Source: DASXTC01 sp036505635
GTDB lineage: Bacteria > Acidobacteriota > Polarisedimenticolia > JACPZX01 > DASXTC01
NCBI GenBank assembly: GCA_036505635.1
Contig: DASXTC010000016.1
Coordinates: 1-64,000 of the forward strand
Direction of reading: 5' to 3'
DNA length: 64,000 nt
The notes beneath the pieces were generated by a model. It saw nothing but the letters and a program-made list of their open reading frames with translations. It ran no database searches and was not told the DNA's origin. Shown here one piece after another: positions 16,197-25,219 of the stretch (position 1 is its first letter; every line of letters starts with the position of its first letter). Both the position numbers and the translations under genes were made by a program.

Positions 16197-16225
16197 ATCA
16201 TACGGGGCGTCCACCGGGGCGTCAA
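16197..16225 (-). promoter_or_regulatory. Sigma-70 promoter of the PqqD-TPR operon
   Basis: Minus strand TTGACG (16220-16225), 17 bases, TATGAT (16197-16202). Predicted start near 16190, only about eight bases before the ATG, so a nearly leaderless mRNA is expected. Confidence 0.6.
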
Positions 16226-16350
16226 CGGCGCGACCCGGCCGAACCTGCCTCACAGGGTTATCGGCAGGCGGCGAGGCGGAGTTGACGGCGAATCGTGCGT
16301 TCCTGCGGCGGGTTTTGGAGGTGTTGGCGGCGATCTCGTGCGTGTTACGG

Positions 16351-16379
16351 TTGCTCGCATCGATGCAGACTCCTATCAT
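16351..16379 (+). promoter_or_regulatory. Sigma-70 promoter of the kelch gene
   Basis: TTGCTC (16351-16356), 17 bases, TATCAT (16374-16379). Predicted start near 16386; a GGAGG ribosome-binding site follows at 16409-16413. It is divergent from the promoter at 16197-16225. Confidence 0.55.
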
Positions 16380-16418
16380 TCGACGTTGAGAATCGTCCAG
16401 TTTTGGCCGGAGGCCCCC

Positions 16419-17969
16419 ATGAGCATGATCCCCCGCAGCGTCCTCGCATCTCTCGCCCGTCCCACCGGATTCCTGTCCCTCACGGGGCTGGTGCTCGCCC
16501 TCTCCGCGGGTCCGGCTCCCGCCCAGGGATTCTCGCCCACGGGACCGCTCGTGGCGAAGAGGGCGCGGGCGGCGGCCGCGCCGGCGCGAGATCAGGTGCT
16601 CGTGGCGGGCGGCTCGGGGTTCGGTGGAGTCTGCCTCCCCATGAGATCCGCCGAGCTCTACAGCCCGGCCGCCGGGGCGTTTGCTCCGACGGGGGATCTC
16701 GTCCACAGCCGCTGCGAGGCCAGGGCCGTCGCGCTCGAGGATGGACGTGTGCTGGTGGTGGGAGGCTTTGGCGACGGGATCGGTGACGCCGAGCTGTTCG
16801 ACCCGAATTCGGGAAGCTTCTCGTTGACCGGTCCGCTGATCGAGGCTCGCGGGGCCGGCTTCACGCTGACCAGGCTCGACGACGGACGGGTTCTGGTGGC
16901 GGGCGGGGACAACTTCAGCGGGACGATCGACACGGCGGAGCTCTACGATCCGGCCACCAACTCGTTCGCGCCGGCGGGGGTCCTGACGACCCCGAGGTCG
17001 CTCCATACCTCGACGCTGCTTGCCGACGGCCGGGTTCTCCTGGCCGGCGGCGGCGCCGGCTTCACCTGCCTCCCCGTTGCGGCGACGGCGGAGCTCTTCG
17101 ACCCGAACGCGGGGACCTTCACTGCGACAGCAGGCGCCCCCGTGGCGCCCCTGTGGGGCCACGCCGAGGCGAGGCTCGCCGGGGGCGGCGTGCTTCTGGC
17201 CGGTGGTGAGCCGACGTGCGGGCTCTCGTCATCCGCGGGGACACGGGCCGCACAGGTCTTCGATCCGGTCTCCGGGTCGTTCGCGGCGACGGGCGACATG
17301 CTCGATGTGCATGGACCGGGGGTGGCCGCGACTCGGGTTCCCGATGGCCGCGTGCTCGTGACGGGCGGGATTGCGGGCACGGATCCCGTGCCGACCGGCG
17401 AGCTCTTCGATCCACAGGCGGATTCGTTCGGCGAAGGGGCGGTGATGTCCTCCCGGCGCGCCTTCCACGCTCAGGTTCTCCTGCCCGACGGGACGGTGCT
17501 GGTGGCCGGCGGCGAGCAGAGCATCTCCGGCGTGACCGCGTCGGCCGACATCTTCGACGCGCCCTCGCTGCCGGTGCTGGAGGCGCGCGTCGACGTGCTC
17601 CCGGACACTCTGAACCTCAAATCCGAAGGACGCTTCATCACGATGTTCATCGGGGTGCCGGGCCACCGGCCCGGCGAGATCGACGCGCGGTCGATCCGGC
17701 TCCGGATCGGCGGGGTGGGCTCGCTGGCCCCCATCGCGGGGTCTCGGGGGATCGGCGATCACGACGGCGACGGAGTCGGCGACCTGATGCTGAAGTTCTC
17801 CCGCGCCCAGGTCGTCGCCCTGGCGCCAGTCGGTCACGCCGTCCCCTTCGAGGCGACCGGTGCGCTGAAGGACGGGACGCCTCTCGCGGGGGCCGATCTC
17901 GTCCGAGTCATCTGCCCGGGCCACGGGACATGCGGGTCGGCCGGGCCCCACTCGAGGGGCCCGCACTGA
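16419..17969 (+). CDS. Secreted kelch-repeat beta-propeller protein with a C-terminal conserved domain
   Basis: 516 residues. A signal peptide (about residues 1-33, ending near PAPAQG) is followed by seven kelch-type blades, recognisable from repeated strand motifs DQVLVAGG, GRVLVVGG, GRVLVAGG, GRVLLAGG, GGVLLAGG, GRVLVTGG and GTVLVAGG, each near an AELFDP or AELYDP turn. This suggests a seven-bladed galactose-oxidase-like propeller outside the cytoplasm. The last 130 residues form a different domain beginning VDVLPDTLNLKSEGRF, with a calcium-loop-like GDHDGDGVGD. No oxidase copper ligands were identified, so binding rather than catalysis is more likely. GGAGG lies six bases upstream of ATG 16419. 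Function unknown. Confidence 0.82.
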   Translation: MSMIPRSVLASLARPTGFLSLTGLVLALSAGPAPAQGFSPTGPLVAKRARAAAAPARDQVLVAGGSGFGGVCLPMRSAELYSPAAGAFAPTGDLVHSRCEARAVALEDGRVLVVGGFGDGIGDAELFDPNSGSFSLTGPLIEARGAGFTLTRLDDGRVLVAGGDNFSGTIDTAELYDPATNSFAPAGVLTTPRSLHTSTLLADGRVLLAGGGAGFTCLPVAATAELFDPNAGTFTATAGAPVAPLWGHAEARLAGGGVLLAGGEPTCGLSSSAGTRAAQVFDPVSGSFAATGDMLDVHGPGVAATRVPDGRVLVTGGIAGTDPVPTGELFDPQADSFGEGAVMSSRRAFHAQVLLPDGTVLVAGGEQSISGVTASADIFDAPSLPVLEARVDVLPDTLNLKSEGRFITMFIGVPGHRPGEIDARSIRLRIGGVGSLAPIAGSRGIGDHDGDGVGDLMLKFSRAQVVALAPVGHAVPFEATGALKDGTPLAGADLVRVICPGHGTCGSAGPHSRGPH

Positions 17970-17987
17970 GCGAGTCGCGGCGCCGTT

Positions 17988-18016
17988 TTGACTCACATGG
18001 GGCGCTCCACTAACAT
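17988..18016 (+). promoter_or_regulatory. Sigma-70 promoter of the acyl-CoA synthetase gene
   Basis: TTGACT (17988-17993), 17 bases, TAACAT (18011-18016). Predicted start near 18023 and ATG at 18026, so the message should be leaderless; no Shine-Dalgarno sequence is seen. Confidence 0.55.
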
Positions 18017-18025
18017 GACCGCGCC

Positions 18026-20167
18026 ATGCCATCATCGCCGGCCGGGCGCAGTCTCGACGCGATCTTCCGCCCGCGCTCAATCGCGGTCATCGGTGCGTCG
18101 CGCGACCGCACGGCGATCGGCCGCGAGATCCTTCACAACCTGATCGAGTACGAGTTCACCGGCCCGATCTTCCCCGTCAACCCGAAAGCCGCCAGCGTCC
18201 ACTCGCTCAAGTGCTACCCCGACGTCGAGGCGATCCCGGACTCCGTCGACCTGGCCATCATCGTGGTGCCGGCGGGCCTCGTCCCCGCCATCGTCGATCA
18301 ATGCGGGCGCAAGGGGGTGCGCGGCATCGTCGTGATCACGGCCGGCTTCAAGGAGATCGGCGGCGACGGCGTGCGCCGCGAGGCCGAGCTGCTGGAGAAG
18401 GTCCGCGGCTACCCCATGCGGATGATCGGGCCCAACTGCATGGGAGTCATCAACACCGACCCGGCGGTGCGCATGAACGCCACCTTCGCCAAGGCGATGC
18501 CCGCCGCGCCGGCGACCGCGGGTGGCATCGGGTTCATCTCCCAGAGCGGCGCGCTGGGGGAGGCGATCCTCGCCAGCGCGCGCGACCTGAACCTGGCCAT
18601 CTCGATGTTCGCCAGCACGGGCAACAAGGCGGACATCTCGGGAAACGACCTGCTTGAATACTGGGAGAACGATCCTACTGTCTCGATCGTGCTCATGTAC
18701 CTCGAGTCGTTCGGCAATCCCACCAAGTTCACCCAGCTCGCGCGCCGGATCACCCGCGGCAAGCCGATCCTCGCGGTCAAGTCGGGCCGCTCGACCTCCG
18801 GGGCCCGCGCCGCCAGCACGCACACCGGCTCGATGGCCGGACTCGACGTCGCGGCGGAGAGCCTGCTGACGCAGTGCGGCGTCATCCGCGCCGCAACCAT
18901 CCAGGAGATGTTCGTCTACGCGCAGACGCTCTCCAAGCAGCCGACCCCCGCCGGCCCGCGCGTGGGCATCGTGACGAACGCGGGCGGGCCGGGGATCCTG
19001 GCGGCCGACGCGTGCGAGAATCTCGGTCTGACGCTTCCGCAGCTCGGCGAGGGGACGCTCGCGTCGCTGCGCAGGATCCTCCCGCCCGAGGGGACGCCGT
19101 CCAACCCGACCGATCTGATCGCCAGCGCTGGTGCGGAGCGCTATGGGCCGGCGGTCGCAACGGTTCTGGCTGATCCCGTCGTGGACGCTCTGATGGTGAT
19201 CTTCGTCTCGCCGATCATGATCGATGCGCATGCCGTGGCGCGCGCCATCGTCGCCTCCACGAAGTCCCAGGCCGGCCCGCGCAAGCCCGTGGTCACCTGC
19301 TTCATGGGCAAGATCGGGTGGGAGGAAGGGATCCGCGAGCTCGAGGGAAACGGCATCCCGGTGTACCGGTTTCCGGAGCTGGCCGCCGAAGGGCTCGCCG
19401 CCGCGGCGAGGTACCGGGAAGTGGTTTCGCGCGTGGAGGGGCGATCCATCTCCTTTCCGGTCGACCGGACCGCGGCCTCGGCAGCGATAGAGAAGGTGGT
19501 CGCGTCGGGAGCCGCGGCGATGGATCAGACGCAGGCGCGCGAGCTGCTGGAATCGTACGGGATCCCGTTCACCCCGTGCCGTCGCGTGGCCTCTCCCGCC
19601 GAGGCGATCGATTTCGGCCTGGAAGTGGGGTACCCGATCGTCCTGAAGGGGGATTCGACGTCGCTCAACCACAAGACCGAGCGCAAAGTGGTGCGGCTCG
19701 ACCTGCGCAACGGCGACGAGGCCGGCACGGCCTACCGGGAGCTTCGCTCTCAGCTCGATCGAATCGATGAGCGGGCCGCCGTCCTGGCGCAGAAGATGGT
19801 CAAGGGGGGCCGCGAGGTGATCTTCGGAGCCTTCCACGACCCGCAGTTCGGAGCGGTGGGGATGTTCGGCCTCGGCGGGATCTACGTCGAGATCCTCAAG
19901 GACGTCACCTTCCGGGTGATGCCCATCACGGATCGGGAGGCCTCCGAGATGGTCCGCAGCGTGCGCGGGTACCCGCTGCTGGCCGGTGTGCGCGGGGAGG
20001 CCGCGGTGGACATCGCCTTGCTGGAGCAGATGCTGCTGCGCGTGAGCCAGCTCGTCACCGAGAATGACTCGATCGACGCGCTCGACATCAATCCCTTCAT
20101 CGTGAGCGGCGCGGCCGGCCTTTCGGTGGCCGTGGACGCGCGCGTGCGGGTGAGGGTCAGGGCGTGA
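18026..20167 (+). CDS. ADP-forming acetate/acyl--CoA ligase, fused alpha and beta parts
   Basis: 713 residues. It converts acyl-CoA, ADP and phosphate to the free acid, CoA and ATP, or the reverse. The N-terminal CoA-binding Rossmann domain (FRPRSIAVIGASRD), the succinyl-CoA-synthetase-like domains (GPNCMGVIN, FISQSGALGEA), and the region with a candidate phosphorylated histidine (STHTGSMAG, His about residue 266) make up the alpha part. The ATP-grasp beta part begins near residue 495 (QARELLESYGIPFTP) and ends in DINPFIV. Alpha and beta subunits are fused in one chain, as in many bacterial homologues. Acyl specificity is unknown. It overlaps the next gene by GTGA. Confidence 0.88.
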   Translation: MPSSPAGRSLDAIFRPRSIAVIGASRDRTAIGREILHNLIEYEFTGPIFPVNPKAASVHSLKCYPDVEAIPDSVDLAIIVVPAGLVPAIVDQCGRKGVRGIVVITAGFKEIGGDGVRREAELLEKVRGYPMRMIGPNCMGVINTDPAVRMNATFAKAMPAAPATAGGIGFISQSGALGEAILASARDLNLAISMFASTGNKADISGNDLLEYWENDPTVSIVLMYLESFGNPTKFTQLARRITRGKPILAVKSGRSTSGARAASTHTGSMAGLDVAAESLLTQCGVIRAATIQEMFVYAQTLSKQPTPAGPRVGIVTNAGGPGILAADACENLGLTLPQLGEGTLASLRRILPPEGTPSNPTDLIASAGAERYGPAVATVLADPVVDALMVIFVSPIMIDAHAVARAIVASTKSQAGPRKPVVTCFMGKIGWEEGIRELEGNGIPVYRFPELAAEGLAAAARYREVVSRVEGRSISFPVDRTAASAAIEKVVASGAAAMDQTQARELLESYGIPFTPCRRVASPAEAIDFGLEVGYPIVLKGDSTSLNHKTERKVVRLDLRNGDEAGTAYRELRSQLDRIDERAAVLAQKMVKGGREVIFGAFHDPQFGAVGMFGLGGIYVEILKDVTFRVMPITDREASEMVRSVRGYPLLAGVRGEAAVDIALLEQMLLRVSQLVTENDSIDALDINPFIVSGAAGLSVAVDARVRVRVRA

Positions 20168-21201
20168 GGCGGTCGATGGCCCCCCTCGCGGCCGCCGCCC
20201 TGCTGGCGGCCGCTTCGGGCGCGTGCCTCACGAGCCGGGTCCTGGGCCTGGGAGTGCAGGAGGAGCCGGCGCGGGGGACGCTGCGTTCCTCGTCGATCGC
20301 GTTCGCCGGCGGAAACGATCTCTACCTCGCCCGCGGAGACGGCAGCGAGCCGAGACGGCTGATCGCGGGAAGCGAGATCGGTCGCGGCGGGGCGATCTTC
20401 CTGCCCATGCCTTCGCCTGCCGGGGAACGCCTCCTCTTCCTGAGCATCCTGGACCTCGATGTGATCGATTCGTCGGGCCGGGATCTGTCGCTCAACATCC
20501 TGGACCTCGACGGTCGTGACCCGTCCACCGCCTCCATCACGGCGTGGCGCCAGGTCGGTCTCGAGAAGATCGCGCCGCCGGGCCCCAAGGGCGGTCAGGA
20601 GATCTTCACGGCAGCCGCGGCCGCCTGGTCGCGCGATGGCTCGCGGATCGCGCTGGGGCTCAACCGGCCGGCGTCGGATGGCGGCGACGCGATCCTCCTG
20701 CTCGACGCGGACGGCACCCCCTCCGAGCTTTACGAGCTGGGGGGGCGCGACCTCTCCCGTGCCAGCTCGATCGCCTGGACTCCCGGAGGGGTGTCGCTCC
20801 TATTCGGCGCCGAGTCGGAGGCCGGTGACGAGAGGACGATCGGAGTCGTCATGCTCCTCGACCTGGCGGCCACCGGTCAGCGCGCGGGCCCCGCGAGGCT
20901 GACCGAGCTGGGGCCCGGACGATATCCCTCGCTCTCTCCCGATGGCAGCCGCATCGCGGTGGTGGACGACCGCGCCGGTCAGTGGGATCTCCTGGTGCTC
21001 GACATGCGTGGGCACGAGATCGACCGCTTCGTCAGGCCCGCGGGACGCGGCCTGAACCGGCCGCAATGGTCCGCCGACGGCCGTTACCTCTACTATTACA
21101 GCCTCGCCTCCACCGGCCCTCTCGGCTTGGTCGAGATCACGATGCTGCGGTGTCTCGACACCTTCAGCCGCCGGGTCTTCGATCTCGCGCGTCTGGGCTG
21201 A
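20164..21201 (+). CDS. WD40-like (TolB/PD40) beta-propeller lipoprotein
   Basis: 345 residues with a lipoprotein signal and lipobox ASGAC (Cys about residue 20). A propeller of TolB-like PD40 blades follows; repeated motifs are NDLYLARGDGSEPRRL, AAAWSRDGSRIALGL, SIAWTPGGVSLLFGA, YPSLSPDGSRIAVVDD and RPQWSADGRYLYYYS. It is probably anchored to a membrane facing the periplasm. GTG 20164 overlaps the stop of the acyl-CoA ligase by four bases. The combination with the ligase is not one I recognise, and the role is unknown. Confidence 0.75.
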   Translation: MRRSMAPLAAAALLAAASGACLTSRVLGLGVQEEPARGTLRSSSIAFAGGNDLYLARGDGSEPRRLIAGSEIGRGGAIFLPMPSPAGERLLFLSILDLDVIDSSGRDLSLNILDLDGRDPSTASITAWRQVGLEKIAPPGPKGGQEIFTAAAAAWSRDGSRIALGLNRPASDGGDAILLLDADGTPSELYELGGRDLSRASSIAWTPGGVSLLFGAESEAGDERTIGVVMLLDLAATGQRAGPARLTELGPGRYPSLSPDGSRIAVVDDRAGQWDLLVLDMRGHEIDRFVRPAGRGLNRPQWSADGRYLYYYSLASTGPLGLVEITMLRCLDTFSRRVFDLARLG

Positions 21202-21278
21202 CCTCCTCAGCCGCTCGTCCTGAGAGCCGTTCGATGCGTGACGCGGCCCGCGCCGGATAGGGAGGATCGGACATCGGC

Positions 21279-21307
21279 TTCGCGGGAGCGGCGCAGCATA
21301 CTATAAT
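21279..21307 (+). promoter_or_regulatory. Promoter of the hslV operon
   Basis: A perfect -10 box TATAAT (21302-21307) with a weak -35 (TTCGCG, 21279-21284) 17 bases upstream. Predicted start near 21314, giving a leader of about 21 bases that contains CGGAG before GTG 21335. Confidence 0.5.
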
Positions 21308-21334
21308 CGTGCGTCGTTTCCGGAGATCACTCTC

Positions 21335-21877
21335 GTGCGCGCATCCCCTGTCTTTCGCGGAACCACCATCATCGCGGTGCGTCACAGGGACCACGTGGCG
21401 CTGGCAGGCGACGGCCAGGTGACGCTCAACAACACGGTCGTCAAACATGGCGCGCGCAAGGTGAGGCGCCTGCACAAGGACGCCATCATCGCGGGCTTCG
21501 CCGGCTCGGCCGCCGATGGTTTCGCGCTCTTCACCCGCTTCGAGGCGAAGCTCGAGGAGTTTCACGGTAACCTCGAGCGCGCCTCGGTCGAGCTGGTGAA
21601 GGACTGGAGGACCGACCGGGCGCTGCGCCGGCTCGAGGCGCTCCTGATCGTCGCCGACGCGAAGCGTTCGTTCCTGCTGTCGGGCACCGGCGACCTCATC
21701 GAACCGGACGACGGGCTCGTCGCCATCGGTTCGGGAGGCCCCTGCGCGCTGGCGGCGGCCCGCGCGCTGGTGGCTCACAGCGACCTGTCGGCCGCCGAAA
21801 TCGCGCGCGAGGCGATGCGGATCGCCTCCGCGATCGACATCTTCACGAACGAGAACATCGCGGTCGAGGAGATCTGA
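21335..21877 (+). CDS. hslV: ATP-dependent protease proteolytic subunit HslV
   Basis: The 180-residue threonine peptidase forms the proteolytic core of the HslUV complex. The mature N-terminal nucleophile threonine follows a nine-residue leader (FRG|TTIIAVRH), and the conserved GDGQVTLNNTVVKHGARKVRR and GFAGSAADGFALFTRFE blocks follow. The C-terminal GSGGPCALAAARAL and TNENIAVEEI are typical. Start GTG 21335 has CGGAG nine bases upstream. It is directly followed by hslU with a one-base overlap (TGATG). Confidence 0.96.
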   Translation: MRASPVFRGTTIIAVRHRDHVALAGDGQVTLNNTVVKHGARKVRRLHKDAIIAGFAGSAADGFALFTRFEAKLEEFHGNLERASVELVKDWRTDRALRRLEALLIVADAKRSFLLSGTGDLIEPDDGLVAIGSGGPCALAAARALVAHSDLSAAEIAREAMRIASAIDIFTNENIAVEEI

Positions 21878-23235
21878 TGGTCTACTACATGACGGGAGAG
21901 ACCGTCGTGTCCGGGCAGCCCGAGGCCGCGCAGCTCACGCCGCGCCAGATCGTCTCCGAGCTGGACCGGTACATCGTCGGCCAGGATCGCGCCAAGCGCG
22001 CGGTCGCCATCGCCCTGCGCAACCGCATGCGCAGGCTCCGCCTGCCGCCCGAGATGGCCGAGGAGGTCGCGCCGAAGAACATCATCATGATCGGTCCCAC
22101 CGGCGTCGGCAAGACAGAGATAGCGCGCCGCCTCGCGCGACTCGCCCGCTCCCCCTTCCTGAAGGTCGAGGCGACCAAGTTCACCGAGGTCGGCTACGTC
22201 GGCCGCGACGTCGAGTCGATGGTGAGGGACCTGACCGAGATCGCCATCGACCTGGTCAGGCAGGAGCGCGTGGCCGAGGTCCGCGATCGGGCGAAGGCCA
22301 ACGTGGAGGAGCGCCTGCTGGGCCTGCTCGGCGTGGGGCATCCCCCCGAAACCGCGGACGAGACGCTGCGGGGTCGTCTCGCCGCGGGCGAGCTCGACGA
22401 CACTCTGGTGGAAGTGGAGGTTTCCGCGCCGACCGGGTCGATGCCGCTGCAGATCTTCGGGCCCCAGGGGATGGAGGAGATCAACTTCAACCTCCGGGAG
22501 ATGATGCCGGGCCTGTTCGGCTCGGGCCGCCCGCGCCGGCGCCGGATGACGGTGCGCGAGGCGCGCGAGCACCTCCTCAAGGAGGAGGAGGACAAGCTGA
22601 TCGACATGGAGCAGGCGGTGCGCGACGCCGTCACGCGCGTGGAGCAGTCCGGGATCATCTTCATCGACGAAATCGACAAGGTGGCCGGGCGCGACGGCAG
22701 GGGATCGGGGCCCGATGTCTCTCGCGAAGGGGTGCAGCGCGATCTGCTGCCGATCATCGAGGGGACGACCGTCAGCACCAAGTACGGCATGGTGCGCACC
22801 GACCACGTGCTCTTCATCGCCTCGGGCGCCTTCCATATGGCCAAGCCCTCCGACCTGATGCCCGAGATGCAGGGGCGCTTCCCGATCCGGGTGGAGCTCG
22901 ACGCCCTCACCCGCGACGATTTCGTGAGAATCCTGACCGAACCGGAGAACGCCCTCGTCAGGCAGTATGTCGCCCTGATGGAGGTCGAAGGGATCACCCT
23001 CACCTTCACGCCCGATGGCATCCGCGCTCTGGCCGACTACGCCGCTCTGGTCAACGAGAAGACCGAGGACATCGGGGCGCGGCGGCTTCACACCATCATG
23101 GAAAAGGTCCTCGATGAGATCCTGTTCGAAGGGCCCGACCTGCCGCGGAAGGTGCAGGTCATCGACGCCGAGTACACGAGGCGCCGACTCGCCGACATCG
23201 TGCAGGATCAGGACCTGAGCAGGTACATCCTCTGA
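21877..23235 (+). CDS. hslU: ATP-dependent protease ATPase subunit HslU
   Basis: 452-residue AAA+ unfoldase that feeds substrates to HslV. An N-terminal IVGQDRAKRAVAIALRNR segment precedes Walker A (GPTGVGKTE), the GYVGRDVE pore loop, a charged I domain (about residues 115-240), Walker B (IIFIDEIDKV), sensor motifs, and the conserved C terminus ending LSRYIL that docks into HslV. Length and order agree with the family. The stop codon overlaps the probable CTG start of the following lipoprotein. Confidence 0.96.
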   Translation: MVYYMTGETVVSGQPEAAQLTPRQIVSELDRYIVGQDRAKRAVAIALRNRMRRLRLPPEMAEEVAPKNIIMIGPTGVGKTEIARRLARLARSPFLKVEATKFTEVGYVGRDVESMVRDLTEIAIDLVRQERVAEVRDRAKANVEERLLGLLGVGHPPETADETLRGRLAAGELDDTLVEVEVSAPTGSMPLQIFGPQGMEEINFNLREMMPGLFGSGRPRRRRMTVREAREHLLKEEEDKLIDMEQAVRDAVTRVEQSGIIFIDEIDKVAGRDGRGSGPDVSREGVQRDLLPIIEGTTVSTKYGMVRTDHVLFIASGAFHMAKPSDLMPEMQGRFPIRVELDALTRDDFVRILTEPENALVRQYVALMEVEGITLTFTPDGIRALADYAALVNEKTEDIGARRLHTIMEKVLDEILFEGPDLPRKVQVIDAEYTRRRLADIVQDQDLSRYIL

Positions 23236-24341
23236 GCCCGCGTCCCACCGCCGCCGTCCTCGCCTGCGCGCTGTGTCTGCTCGCCGGCGGATGCGGCAAG
23301 AAGGGGCCGCCGCTGCCGCCGATCCGCAGCGTTCCCGAGCGTGTGGGACGGCTCACCGTCCATCAGGTGGGCGACCGACTGGTGCTCTCATTTCCCCGTC
23401 CCACCGCACGCACGGGCGGCGAACCCCTGGCGCCGGACGCGCGTCTCGAGCTGCTGATGTCGCTGCGCGATCCGGAGCCGAGGCGCCCGCGCGAGATCGA
23501 GGCCGACCCCTCGCTCGCGTGGACGATCGCCGCGACCGAGTGGAAGTCCTACGAACAGGGCCGGCGCCTCGAGGTGGGCCTCTCGTTGGGACGGATCGCG
23601 CAGGTCCTCGACTTTCCCGGTGGCGCCGCGGCGCTGAAGGGCCGCAAGCTCTCGTTCATCGCCGAGGTCATCGACAACAGGCGACAACGCTCCGACCCTT
23701 CGGACATCGAGACCTTTGTCGTCTGCGACCCACCCGCCGCTCCGGACGGCAGCGCGGGGCGGATCACCGAGCAGGGAGTGCTTCTGACCTGGCTCTCCAC
23801 CTGGAGCGCGCCGCCCGCCGGATCGCGCTTCAACGTATACCGGCAGGAGGTCGGGGGGATCCTCCCCGAGGGGCCGCTCCACACGGACGGACCGGAGGCG
23901 CGCTCCTGGCTGGATACCGAGGCGGTCATCGATCGACCTTACCGCTACATCATCCGGGCGGCGGCCGCCTCGGGCCGGTGCGAGAGCGCCGGCGGCCCGA
24001 TCGTGGAGGCCGTGCGGGTCGATCTGTTTCCTCCCGCGCCGCCGCAGGGGCTCGCCGCGGTGGCCGAGCAGGGCGCGATCCGGCTCTTCTGGCGTCCGAA
24101 CCGCGACCTCGACCTTCACGGCTACCGTGTCTACCGAGCGGACGGCCCCGAAGCTCCCTTCCGGCTCCTGACGCCGGCGGAGTTGAGCACCACCAGCTTC
24201 ACGGATGAGGATGTGGCGCCCGGAGTCGTGTACAGTTACGCGGTCACCGCGCTGGATGGCGCGAATCCAGCCAATGAAAGCGCTTTCTCGGATCAGGCGG
24301 ACGAGGCGATGAACGACGGGCGGAAGGACGCGAAGCCGTGA
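23232..24341 (+). CDS. Lipoprotein with fibronectin type III domains, probable CTG start
   Basis: 369 residues. The N terminus reads as a classical lipoprotein signal ending LLAGGC followed by GKKGPPLPP, like the LptM-type CGKKGP motif; the C-terminal half has two fibronectin type III-like domains (RFNVYRQEV, PYRYIIRAA and GYRVYRADG, VYSYAVTALDG). The first GTG in this frame (23343) lies after the lipobox and would remove the signal. Upstream only CTG 23232 is available, overlapping the hslU stop as CTGA with AGG eight bases before it, so CTG is the proposed start. The protein is likely exported and anchored to a membrane. The end overlaps dapF by GTGA. Confidence 0.75.
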   Translation: MSPRPTAAVLACALCLLAGGCGKKGPPLPPIRSVPERVGRLTVHQVGDRLVLSFPRPTARTGGEPLAPDARLELLMSLRDPEPRRPREIEADPSLAWTIAATEWKSYEQGRRLEVGLSLGRIAQVLDFPGGAAALKGRKLSFIAEVIDNRRQRSDPSDIETFVVCDPPAAPDGSAGRITEQGVLLTWLSTWSAPPAGSRFNVYRQEVGGILPEGPLHTDGPEARSWLDTEAVIDRPYRYIIRAAAASGRCESAGGPIVEAVRVDLFPPAPPQGLAAVAEQGAIRLFWRPNRDLDLHGYRVYRADGPEAPFRLLTPAELSTTSFTDEDVAPGVVYSYAVTALDGANPANESAFSDQADEAMNDGRKDAKP

Positions 24342-25219
24342 GCTGGCCCTTCCTGGAGTTCACCAAGATGTCGGCCGGCGGGAACGACTTCGTCGTGCTC
24401 GATCGCATCGCCACGGCGCGCGCGGGGGCCGCGCCCGCGATCGACCGCGGGTTCGTCCGGCGCGTCTGCGCCCGGGCTCTCTCGGTGGGCGCCGACGGTC
24501 TGATCCTGATCGAGCCGGCCGGCCCCGGACACGTGAAGATGATCTACTTCAACGCCGACGGCGGGCGGGCCGCGCTGTGCGGCAACGGTGTCCGATGCGT
24601 CGCGCGCCTCGCGGCCCTGCGAGGGCACGCGCCGGCGGAGGGAATGGTGATCGAGACGGACGCCGGGCCCCTGCAGGCCGCTGTGGAGGGGGCCCGATCC
24701 TGGTTCCGTCTCCCGCTGGGGGTTCCCGAGGTGAGGCAGGTGGTCCTGCGCCTGAGGGGAGGGGCGGGCTCGGAGCCGAGGGGGGTTGAAGGGACCTGGG
24801 TGATGGCGGGCGTGCCGCACGTGGTGGTTGCCGTGCCCGACGCGCACGCGATGACGGAGGGGGAGCTGAGGGCGATGGCTCCCGCGATTCGCGCGCATCC
24901 CGACCTGGGCCCCGAAGGAGCCAACGTGGACTTCATCACGATCCGCGGGCGCCACGCGCTGGACCTCCGCTGCTGGGAGCGCGGTGTCGAGGGCGAGACG
25001 TTGTCGAGCGGCAGCGGGTGCATCGCGTCGGCGATGGCGGTGACGGCCGCGGGGCTGGCCTGGTCGCCGGTCGATTGTCGATCGCGCGCGGGTTTCGTCA
25101 GCACGGTCACGATCGAGCCGGGCGAGGGGGGAACGTGCAGCGCGGTCCTCTCGGGCGACGCGAGGATCGTCTACGACGGTGTCCTGAGCCCCGAAGCGCT
25201 GGAGGGGTTCACTCCGTGA
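24338..25219 (+). CDS. dapF: Diaminopimelate epimerase with one catalytic Cys replaced by Ser
   Basis: 293-residue protein that should convert LL- to meso-diaminopimelate for lysine and peptidoglycan synthesis. The N-terminal FTKMSAGGNDFVVLDR and the first catalytic cysteine in ALCGNGVRC (Cys81) match DapF. The second site, normally ACGTG with the other catalytic cysteine, reads LSSGSGC; the equivalent position is Ser224. In the family both cysteines serve as proton donor and acceptor, so epimerase activity may be lowered or another reaction favoured. No other dapF lies in the window. GTG 24338 overlaps the upstream lipoprotein stop by four bases. Confidence 0.85.
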   Translation: MSWPFLEFTKMSAGGNDFVVLDRIATARAGAAPAIDRGFVRRVCARALSVGADGLILIEPAGPGHVKMIYFNADGGRAALCGNGVRCVARLAALRGHAPAEGMVIETDAGPLQAAVEGARSWFRLPLGVPEVRQVVLRLRGGAGSEPRGVEGTWVMAGVPHVVVAVPDAHAMTEGELRAMAPAIRAHPDLGPEGANVDFITIRGRHALDLRCWERGVEGETLSSGSGCIASAMAVTAAGLAWSPVDCRSRAGFVSTVTIEPGEGGTCSAVLSGDARIVYDGVLSPEALEGFTP

